This document shows, one piece after another, positions 12,201 through 21,300 of a DNA stretch of 64,000 nt. The translations under genes were made by a program, and so were the position numbers. The DNA comes from Limnoperna fortunei (Eukaryota; Mollusca; Bivalvia; Mytilida; Modiolidae). The stretch is from assembly GCA_944474755.1 (NCBI GenBank), contig OX104114.1, forward strand, positions 45,387,070 through 45,451,069. The letters run 5' to 3'. Numbering within the stretch: the first letter of the stretch is position 1; the number at the start of each line of letters is the position of its first letter. A model generated the notes under the pieces. It worked only from the letters and a program-made list of their open reading frames with translations. It was not told the origin of the DNA and did not search any database.

Positions 12201-13408
12201 TTCTTTGTACCACGTTTCTTTTCAAGGTCAAAAAAGAATTTTGTAGGTTTATCTGAATCATTAACATATTTGAATCTTGAACGAACCCAAGCACCACGGG
12301 CCTGGATTCGTTCAAGTTCAGATAACTGTTGCTGCTTCTCAATTAAAATGGTATTGAGATCAGGGTTTGCGAAAATATTTGATTTTAATAATTGAATATC
12401 GCACTGCAAACTATCAAATTTACGTTTAAAATCATAACTCTTTTTAACAGAAAATTCTTGCGAAAGTTCCTTTATTTTATATTTTCCTCGATCCCACCAA
12501 TCTTGAATACACTTGAACTCAGATTTCTGTAATCGCCAAGAAATCCAGAAGTTATTAATCATATCAACATACGATTTATCTTCTAAAAGAGATGTATTTA
12601 AACACCAGTATGCACTCTTGTGTTTACCTTGAATTTCTTTAAAGTAAACACGAACAAAATCGTGATCCGAATATGTACATTCTTTTATTTCAGATGATCT
12701 GATGAACTGACTGTAATGTTTGGAGATATAAATTCGATCGAGTCTTGCGGCGACACCGTCATTTCTCGACCAAGAATATATTTTATCATACGGATGAATA
12801 TTACGAAACGTATCAATAAATTTGAAACGTTTAACAATATTTTTAAATTCATTACAAGAATGGGGGTGGGGTTCAACATCTCCTGTCCTATCTAAGGAAG
12901 GATTGGTAGTACAATTGAAATCACCTCCAAGAAATATTGGATAGGAAGAATCAAGTTGATTCAAATGGTGTTTTAAACATTTTAAAAAGTCAAGTTTTTC
13001 TTTGGGACAGGTAGGGGAATAGATATTCAACAAATAAACAGTTTCCTCCTGTAATTTGATAGTAGCATGTAAAATGCGACCTGGTAAAATAATTTTATTA
13101 TCTAGAATAGTATATTCTAAATTATTAGAAAAACATATAGCTAATCCAGCAGAAATAGTTGAGAGATGAGAGAACACTATTTCTCCTCTCCATATCATTT
13201 TCCAAATACCTTCATCAGAAGGAATGGTATGGGTATCTTGGAGAAAAACTATATCTGCATTCAATTTAGATTTCAAAGAATCTAATATAAAATATCTTTT
13301 AAAAGAGTCACGACAACCTTGAGTGTTCAGTGAGACTAATGAAAAACCGGACATTAAAATTGTAGTGAAAAAACAGAGCAATAATGCATACTTAATAGCA
13401 AAAATCAT
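9224..13408 (-). CDS. LINE copy 2 ORF2 (APE endonuclease-reverse transcriptase), intact
   Basis: A single open frame of 1394 residues. Domain order is APE-type endonuclease (SLNTQGC near residue 25, LQDTH, GGDFNCTTNPSLDR near 160, SDHDF near 245), reverse transcriptase (KSPGIDG near 480, YADD near 710), a CPSC-H-C knuckle near 1170, a proline-rich hairpin-encoded segment, and a conserved C-terminus with TPRRLFQW-like and TGGGQT words. The first methionine is used here; a second, MSGFSLVS, begins the endonuclease 18 codons later and may be the true start, because the upstream residues differ between copies. The element lacks a complete ORF1 and its 5' UTR, so it could move only in trans. Confidence 0.93.
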   Translation of the reverse strand: MIFAIKYALLLCFFTTILMSGFSLVSLNTQGCRDSFKRYFILDSLKSKLNADIVFLQDTHTIPSDEGIWKMIWRGEIVFSHLSTISAGLAICFSNNLEYTILDNKIILPGRILHATIKLQEETVYLLNIYSPTCPKEKLDFLKCLKHHLNQLDSSYPIFLGGDFNCTTNPSLDRTGDVEPHPHSCNEFKNIVKRFKFIDTFRNIHPYDKIYSWSRNDGVAARLDRIYISKHYSQFIRSSEIKECTYSDHDFVRVYFKEIQGKHKSAYWCLNTSLLEDKSYVDMINNFWISWRLQKSEFKCIQDWWDRGKYKIKELSQEFSVKKSYDFKRKFDSLQCDIQLLKSNIFANPDLNTILIEKQQQLSELERIQARGAWVRSRFKYVNDSDKPTKFFFDLEKKRGTKKLLSHLTLPDGSITDSDQEIKTLARNFYSDLYSPDPVDESCQNEILKDLPTISETKKQTLDNVISYNELSCAVLKMNNNKSPGIDGLPSEFYKTFWNIVGKDMHEVFVSSIEENRLPLSCRRAVLTMIPKKGDSSLLKNWRPVSLLCCDYKILTRAFSLRLRNVLPDILNIDQSYCVPGRHISDNIRFISDATCYANQENIPLAIVSLDQEKAFDRVHHGYLMKTLEAFGFGDYFISCIKTIYTDVHSLLKINNSLSSPFQFKRGIRQGCSLSGQLYAICLEPLLHKLRSKDGLSGLELPLSDGKKSCLSAYADDLDTLLTQDTDFDRLSFWLDIYQKSSNSKINLQKSEGLWVGSWKNRNDSPLGLKWNNKGLKVLGTFVGNNRDFYKQNWEGMEEDISVKLDRWKPFARGLSLRGRTFVINLLSASKLWHRLNSVAVPDEIISAIQNKFVDFLWQGKHWVSKEMLYLPVCTGGQGLVHILSRIRDFRIQFMYRFLTLMNGEEVHPCYYFCKYFLSTVSNLNYDVQLLLLDGDFQYTNIPSFYQDLIKAWKYFESSRIKIDDISVADILEEPLFFNPLLVNPKTDEPFYFENFVIACMTKVKDLFDTSLKRKLTAADLVGILSIRSERCIQQHLDLLWSSFPPEWTILIDRFLNNDIDVGVVHQYIFKLDVDNAPELSKGVVLDKCPKKVIYLLSVVQNFNNCHTKKLMSPWCNILQLNIPPNVIYSHVYEYPHSMHEGDLNWRILHGAISTGKFFCKAGYQQSDACPSCDLQEDLYHIFVSCPRLQGLLSYVQNILFNLIPNDVSSKDSLIFGPFTFSSTDQTPPKVSANRSPPAVHTPSSDSCPVRRSSPADPPPPGISCPIFPVSADHTSSRVGCPETTRQQMMKDGTVVLGECTNTQRWTKRYRIPRRLFQWIATQAKMATYVTLQHLRTGGGQTNPLVEFRSRIRARLAIEFAYCKFVNNVDFFSDFWCFDNVLCFISNDKLVVNI
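9567..9741 (-). other. Four tandem hairpins inside ORF2 of LINE copy 2
   Basis: Arms are at 9567-9575/9589-9597, 9615-9624/9636-9645 (10 bp, 11-nt loop), 9666-9674/9688-9696 and 9711-9719/9733-9741. All four stems are perfect. Left-arm starts are 48, 51 and 45 bp apart, identical to copies 1 and 3. Confidence 0.87.
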
Positions 13409-13431
13409 ATTGACTTAGATAAAAAGTATTT

Positions 13432-14176
13432 CTAAGCATGTGTTTTAATATACGCCTTTAACTTCTTTATTAACTTGTTTAAACGGGCTTTCAACTGAGA
13501 AGACGACTCAGGATTTCTTCTGCGGTCAATGAAATCTTGACACAATTGGCGTATGTTGGTCGTGTACTCTAAACACTTCTCAACAGGTTTTTTGTTACTT
13601 TTAAGTTCTAAAAGTAGTCTGTCCAGCTCTTCAATCGATAATTTTTGCTCGGTATCCACGACGATTTGGGATACGTTTTGTTCTGACAAATCCGAGGATA
13701 TAGATTCAATGTCTACATCCTCTTCTTCGGTGGTGTTCACAGTAATATTAGATGGCGGGGGTAAATCCCATATACTGATATCATCCTGAGCAGATGATTC
13801 AGTGATTTTGTCAGTTGTAGGGGCTTTCACACAAATCAGTGAATCGCTGTTTTCTGCTTTACGTTTCATTGCAGACTTAGGCACCATAAGATCTTGCACC
13901 TTTTCAACGGGAGCGTGGACATCTACAATGACCGTAGATTCCACTGCTTGTTTATTAACAGTAGCATTAACTGTGGTGTTGGAAGCATCGTCCTGATTCC
14001 CAGAAGCACTGGCACCAGAGTCCGAAGCAACAGATTGCTCGGCGGTCCCAGTTGGGGGTACACGTTCCGCCGTATATGGGGCATGTGTGTTTGCTACTGA
14101 TGTTTTGTTATCCGTTTTAGTTTTGTTTTCTGGACATCTGCTTTGAATGTGTCCAATCTGTTTGCATTTAAAACAA
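13432..14176 (-). pseudogene. LINE copy 2 ORF1 fragment
   Basis: This is the C-terminal part of the ORF1 protein, beginning inside the zinc knuckle (FKCKQIGHIQSRC present, first cysteine lost). It ends with the conserved SSQLKARLNKLIKKLKAY region and a stop at 13432. The open frame continues upstream into the (AAT)n run and host repeat only by chance. It has no family start codon. Confidence 0.9.
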
Positions 14177-14245
14177 TAATAATAATAATAAGAAACGGTG
14201 CAAAAACAATAAATCCCCGACACTTCGTGGTCGGGGATTTAATTA
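14177..14245. repeat. (AAT)n plus terminal hairpin, right end of host repeat
   Basis: A short (AAT)n run is followed by AGAAACGGTGCAAAAACAAT and an inverted repeat AATCCCCGAC / GTCGGGGATT (arms 14212-14221 and 14230-14239, 8-nt loop). The same block borders LINE copy 3 at 23571-23655. It is probably the terminal structure of the repeat into which the LINEs inserted. Confidence 0.8.
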
Positions 14246-15215
14246 TACATCTTTCTGTTTAAATAAAGTCTAAACTAACTGTTACTCAAAAGAGAATAAC
14301 AATCAGTCAAGCTATATAGTGCCTATTCACTGACAAATATAATAGTATAAATGTTCCTAGCTCAATATTTAACTAATTCCCTGAATAACTTAAATATACT
14401 CGATACTGATTGTCCAATTATAAATGGAGAGATTTAATACACTGTAAGACAGTTATACACCAAAACCTTCCAAACATTCAAAACCATTTGAGACTGAAAC
14501 AATTGTTTTGAAAAGACAACTATTCTGTACAGGTTCAATTTATAAAACCATTTCAAATATTGTGATAAAAATGTATGTTTGGTCAGCAAAGTATACTATA
14601 TTATCATTTATTCAGGGTCTGCTTTTAGCTGGTTTTACTATACATTCAAGGTTTACCCAGAATGTATAAATCTTTCTTTGTTAATTCAGTGTCAACATAT
14701 ATATTATTTGTAGTGTAAATATAGCATTTCTTTAATAACATTAGAATAAAACCTATAGGCTGTTTACTAAATATACATTAAATGGAGAAGTCAGAAATCC
14801 AGTTTACAATTTTTTAGTGTAACACTACCAGTAGAAAGTAAATAGTCTAAGAAATTCATAAGTCAGGAATTTCTGTCCCACTATACGTTTGAGTAGTACC
14901 AGTATTTGCTACGCTTCCACCCGTTTACAGTGGTAGTCGAACACCGAGCAGGCAAACTTATACCTCGGCAACCATTAGAAGTGGATATGTTTCTTTTGCC
15001 TTACCAAGTATAATCCATTAAAATAGCAGAAATCATAAATTTTTCAGATAATTTTAGAAAATAAGAAGTCAAATCAGACTCGACGTTGGTTGGCTGACAA
15101 TTGTGGATGGATGGAAACAGCTGTAGTGTACTTCACTTAAAAACGACTGTAGGATTAAAGGGATTTTACGAGTCAGTATGATTTAGTTGAGAGTTTCCCC
15201 ATTACAAATATACTG
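14246..15215. other. Downstream flank, possible 3' UTR of the LTA4H-like gene
   Basis: No ORF or repeat was recognised. As the LTA4H-like gene ends at 15216 on the minus strand, its 3' UTR should lie here. A TTTATT word near 14608 (AATAAA on the gene strand) is a possible polyadenylation signal. Confidence 0.35.
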
Positions 15216-15336
15216 TCAGTTATCTAGCTGTAAGTCTTTGGCTACCAAGTCGGCTGAAATTGAATGAATTGCCGGACGATGTTCACGATAATTTTTTATG
15301 GCTGTTTCTCTGGTTTCTTCCCAGGCATATATTGCT
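15216..15336 (-). CDS. LTA4H: LTA4H-like terminal exon
   Basis: 121 nt, entered in phase 2 after acceptor TTTTTAG. It encodes AIYAWEETRETAIKNYREHR and then HSISADLVAKDLQLDN before a TGA at 15218-15216. This matches the animal LTA4H C-terminus (a ...YQEHK...HPVTAMLVGKDLKVD-like ending). Confidence 0.88.
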
Positions 15337-18300
15337 CTAAAAATTGATATTAAATAAATTATAATCTCTAAACACAGACTGCTGAAAGCAAGTTTAATAC
15401 AGTTTAATACATGCTGAGTGAGGCTCTAAAGCATTTGAAGATCCAAGAAGTTATCAGTTTGAATTCACAGCATAGCAATGATCTACCCAAAAAAGTTAAT
15501 GAAAAGTTGCCATAAATTCAATTTTATCTAAGGAAGCCATTAGAAATTTATTTAAATTATTGTGCACTTGATATATAAAAAGCTATTAATATTTTTAAAC
15601 TAAAAAAAATCTCACATTTTACTTCTAAAATTACTTTTAGTAAATCAATTTTTGGAAATTTTCTTGCCTTAAAATATCTTCCATGAATATCACCTGTATA
15701 TATTCGTTGAGAATCTTACTTATTATCTCCCTTGAAAATTCTTCCGTTAACTCACCTGTAAATTCGTCTGACTAACTTCATTCTTCCTTGCTCATTTATA
15801 AACTTTAAGGCATATGCGATAGAATCCTCCCAATTAACAGTAATACACAGAAACAGCCACCTGCAAGACAATATTGAGGTATAGATCATGTGATAAAGAA
15901 TTTGGTTTAATAAAAACACATCTTAAATATGCAATAAATTAAAGCTACAGAAATTTTTACAATTTTATCACATAGATTTAAAAGATGGTATTCAGGTGCA
16001 ATTATTTGTTGAATCCCCCATCTATGCATAGACTTTTAACTGTTTAATATACACTGAAAAGTAAGCAAAGGGGGAAGTAAATACCAGTTCTTAAGTAGTC
16101 AATGAAACCACATATTTATACTATTGAAAACCCAGTAATAAACAAGTGCTGATTGTGATTGCAAGCAAGTCACAAAAAAATCCCCTCCCGTGCCCACTTT
16201 TGTCACAATTCGGACAACTTTTCAATTTTCGCACTTTGGCGGCCATTTTGAATATGGCGGCCATCTTGGACTTTGGCAGCCATCTTGGATTTGTTCGACA
16301 CGTTGTTCGTAATATCAATATTGACCTAAATGCCAATTTTTGTTGAAATCAGACAACTTTTCAATATTCGCACTTTGGCAGCCATTTTGAATATGACAGC
16401 CATCTTGGATTTGTTCGAAGGTGTCGCCATGTTGTTCGTAATATCAATATTGACCTAAATGCCAATTTTCGTTGAAATCGGACAACTTTTCAATTTTCGC
16501 ACTTTGGCGGCCATTTTGAATATGGCGGCCATCTTGGACTTTGGCGGCCATCTTGGATTTGTTCAAACATGTCACCGTGTTGTTCGTAATATCAATATTC
16601 ACCTAAATGCCAATTTTCGTTGAAATCGGACAACTTTTCAATTTTCGCACTTTGGCGGCCATTTTGAATATGGCGGCCATCTTGCACTTTGGCGGCCATC
16701 TTGGATTTGTTCAAACATGTCACCATGTTGTTCGTAATATCAATATTGACCTAAATGCCAATTTTCGTTGAAATCGGACAACTTTTCAATTTTCGCAATT
16801 TGGCGGCCATTTTGAATATGGTGGCCATCTTGGATTTTTCGGAAAATGGTCCCATATTGTCCGGGACCTTAATATTGACCTATAAACCTATTTTGGTTCA
16901 TATCCATATTGTTTGTGATTTTTTATGATTAATTTTGTATTTTTTTCAAATTCAAAATGGCCGCCAATCCAAGATGGCCGCCATTTTCAAAATTTCGAAA
17001 TCGGAAACAACATTTCCTAGTGGTGACCTATCTTTCTGGTAAGTTTCATTGACCTATGTCTTTTCGTCTTCGAGAAATCCTACGGACAAAGTTAGGTCCA
17101 GAAGAAGAAGAAGAAGAAGAAGAAGAAGAAGAATTGAATTTTCAATACCCTTTATTAAATAAAACAATTAATCACAGTAGTACAAGGTATCAAAAATTCA
17201 ATTAACATAAAAAATAAACCTAACAAATACATTATTATGACAAGCTATTGAACAATTTTGAAAATACATATAGTTACATTGACTTTAAACCCAAAAATAT
17301 ACGAAAATACAATAGAAATATAAAAGACTTTGTCCAACTGATCAAAGTCAGTTTAAACTGATACAAGCCAGTTTAAACTTTAAACATTATTGCCTACCTA
17401 TTTTTAAATTAAAGAAGCCTATAAATGACTTTGTCCAAATGATCAAAGTCAACATGGACTGGTACACGCCAGTCCATGTTTTAACCTTTAACGCATCGCG
17501 GTTTACAATATATAAACAAGACAAGAAAATAAAAATCTAAAATACAATACAAATACAATTAAAATAACTTACCATTAAATATTAACAAAAAGCTTGTCAC
17601 TAGAAATAAAACACAATACATTATTAAAACACCAAAAATCTGAAAAAGAATCAACATTATTTACAAACCTATAGTAGGCAAATTCAATTGCCAAACGGGC
17701 GCGGATGCGCGACCTGAATTCCTGCAGTGGGTCTGTTGGTCCGCCTCCAGTCCTCAGGTGCTGCAACGTCACATAAGTGGCCATCTTCGCCTGGGTGGCA
17801 ATCCACTGGAACAGTCGTCTTGGGGTCCTGTACCGCTTGGTCCATCGTTGCGTGTTGGTACATTCTCCCAACACGACTGTTCCGTCCTCCATAACCATTG
17901 GCAGTCTGGTAGATTCTGGACAGCCGACCCGGGATGACGTGTGGTCGGCTGGTACTGGAACATCTGGACAGCTGATCCTAGGTGACGGTGGATCAGCTGG
18001 ATTCGATCTCCTAACTGGACAGCTGCCCGATGATAGCGTGTGGACAGCTGGAGGAGATCGATTTGCACTAACCTGAGGTGGCGTTAGGTCAGTGCTAGTA
18101 AAAGTAGAAGGTCCAAATATAAATGATTCTATTGAACCTACATTATTTGTGCTTAATTTACACAGAATATTATGAACGTTATTTAATAAAACACTAATAC
18201 GGGGACAGGCTATAAAAATGTGATGTAAGTCCTCTTGCAAACCACAAGAGGGACAAACATCAGACTGCTGATAACCAGCTTTACAATAAAATTTACTAGT

Positions 18301-21300
18301 TGCAATAGCACCATGAAGGATTCTCCAGTTAAGGTCACCTTCATGCATGCTATGGGGATATTCATAAACATGACTATATATAACATTAGGGGGAACATTA
18401 GATCGTAAAATATTACACCAAGGGGACAGTAACTTTTTATTATGGGAACTATTAAAATTCTGAACAACAGATAACAAATAAATCATTTTCTTGGGACATT
18501 TATCGAGAACAACGCCCTTACTTAATTCAGGAGCATTGTCAATATCTAATTTAAAAATGTATTGGTGAACAACACCAATATCAATATCATTATTTAAAAA
18601 ACGGTCAATCAATATACTCCACTCCGGAGGAAAAGACGACCACAGTAAATCCAGATGTTGTTGGATACAGCGTTCGGAACGAATGCTTAATATGCCAACA
18701 AGATCTTCTGCAGTAAACTTTCTTTTTAGACTAGTATCGAAAAGATCTTTAACTTTGGTCATACCGGCAATTACAAAATTTTCAAAATAAAAAGGTTCAT
18801 CAGTTTTGGGGTTAATTAATGAAGGATTGAAGAACAAAGGTTCTTCTAAAATATCGGCCACTGAGGTATCATCTATTTTAATTCTAGACGATTCAAAATT
18901 CTTCCAGGCTTTAATTAAATCTTGATAAAAGCTTGGAATGTTAGTGTATTGAAAATCCCCATCAAGTAATAACAACTGAACATCATAATTCAAATTAGAA
19001 ACAGTAGACAAAAAATATTTACAAAAATAGTAACAAGGATGAACATCTTCACCATTCATTAATGTCAAAAATCTGTACATAAATTGAATTCGAAAATCAC
19101 GAATTCTAGACAAAATATGAACTAAACCCTGTCCTCCAGTACATACAGGAAGATATAACATTTCTTTCGAAACCCAATGTTTTCCTTGCCATAGAAAATC
19201 TACAAATTTGTTTTGAATGGCACTAATAATTTCATCTGGCACGGACACAGAATTTAATCGATGCCATAATTTTGACGCGGAAAGTAAATTGATAACAAGT
19301 GTTCGTCCTCTGAGTGACAAACCGCGAGCAAAAGGCTTCCACCTGTCAAGTTTGACAGTAATATCCTCCTCCATCCCTTCCCAATTTTGTTTATAGAAAT
19401 CCTTATTGTTTCCAACAAAAGTACCCAAAACCTTTAAACCTTTATTATTCCACTTGAGACCAAGTGGACAATCATTTCTATTTTTCCAACTTCCCACCCA
19501 CAGACCCTCTGACTTTTGTAAATTAATTTTTGAATTAGAAGCTTTCTGGTATATATCTAACCAGAAAGACAACGTATCAAAATCAGAGTCTTGCGTTAAT
19601 AAAGTATCCAAATCATCTGCATATGCAGATAAACAACTTTTCTTACCATCTGATAATGGAAGTTCAAGTCCTGATAGGCCGTCGTTTGATCTTAGTTTGT
19701 GTAAAAGAGGTTCAAGGCATATGGCATATAATTGACCAGACAAAGAACATCCTTGTCGTATACCTCTTTTAAATTGAAAAGGGGATGATAACGAGTTATT
19801 AATTTTAAGTAAGCTATGTACATCTGTATAAATAGTTTTTATACAGGATATAAAATAATCGCCAAAACCGAAGGCTTCTAATGTCTTCATCAAATAACCA
19901 TGATGAACACGATCAAAAGCCTTCTCTTGGTCAAGGGAAACAATAGCAAGGGGGATATGTTCCTGATTAGCATAACAAGTAGCATCAGAAATAAAACGAA
20001 TATTATCACTTATGTGACGACCGGGAACACAATAACTTTGATCGATATTTAATATATCGGGTAGAACGGTACGGAGTCTTAACGAGAAAGCCCTCGTTAA
20101 TATTTTATAGTCGCAACAGAGAAGAGACACAGGTCTCCAGTTTTTCAACAAACTACTATCACCTTTTTTTGGAATCATTGTCAGAACGGCTCTTCTGCAC
20201 GAAAGTGGAAGTCTGTTTTCTTCAATAGAAGTAACAAAAACTTCGTGCATATCTTTCCCAACAACGTTCCAAAAGGTTTTATAAAATTCACTAGGCAGCC
20301 CATCAATACCAGGGGATTTATTATTATTCATTTTCAAAACGGCCGAGGACAATTCATCATAACTTATAGCACTATCTAATGTTTGCTTTTGGGTATCACT
20401 TATTGTAGGAAGGTCTTTCAAAATTTCATTTTGACAGCCTTCATCAACAGGATCGGGGCTATACAAGTCAGAGTAAAAATTTCGGGCAAGGGTTTTTATT
20501 TCCTGATCTGAATCAATTATATTGCCATTAGGCAAAGTTAAATGGGACAATAATTTCTTTGTACCACGTTTCCTTTCAAGGTCAAAGAAATATTTTGTTG
20601 GTTTATCTGCATCATTGACATATTTGAATCTTGAGCGAACCCAAGCACCACGGGCCTGGATTCGTTCAAGTTCAGACAACTGATGTTGTTTCTCAATTAA
20701 AATTGAATTGAGATTAGGGTTGGCTGCAATATTTGATTTTAATAACTCAATATCGGTTTGCAAACTATCAAATTTACGTTTAAAATCATAACTCTTTTTT
20801 ACCGAAAATTCTTGCGAAAGTTCCTTTATTTTATATTTTCCCCGATCCCACCAATCTTGAATACACTTGAACTCAGATTTCTGTAATCGCCAAGAAATCC
20901 AGAAGTTATTAATCATATCAATATACGATTTATCATCTAAAAGAGATGTATTTAAACACCAGTATGCACTCTTGTGTTTACTTTGAATTTCTTTAAAGTA
21001 AACACGAATGTAATCATGATCAGAATATGAACACGGTTTTATTTCTGAGGATCGAATAAACTGACTATAATGTTTGGAGATATAAATTCGATCAAGTCTT
21101 GCGGCGACACCGTCATTTCTCGACCAGGAATAAGTTCTATCGTACGGATGAATATTGCGAAACGTATCAATAAATTTGAAACGTTTAACAATAGTTTTAA
21201 ATTCATTACAAGAATGAGGATGGGGTTCAACATCTCCTGTCCTATCTAAGGAAGGATTAGTAGTACAATTAAAATCACCTCCAAGAAGTATTGGATAGGA

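Larger units (their letters stand above)
8787..14176 (-). mobile_element. LINE copy 2, 5'-truncated in ORF1
   Basis: About 5.4 kb of the same family as copy 1, minus strand. The 3' UTR and ORF2 are complete and open. Homology stops at the TTTGCATTTAAA word of the ORF1 zinc knuckle, after which the sequence becomes (AAT)n and then the right end of the host repeat. The 5' truncation is typical of incomplete target-primed reverse transcription. Confidence 0.92.
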
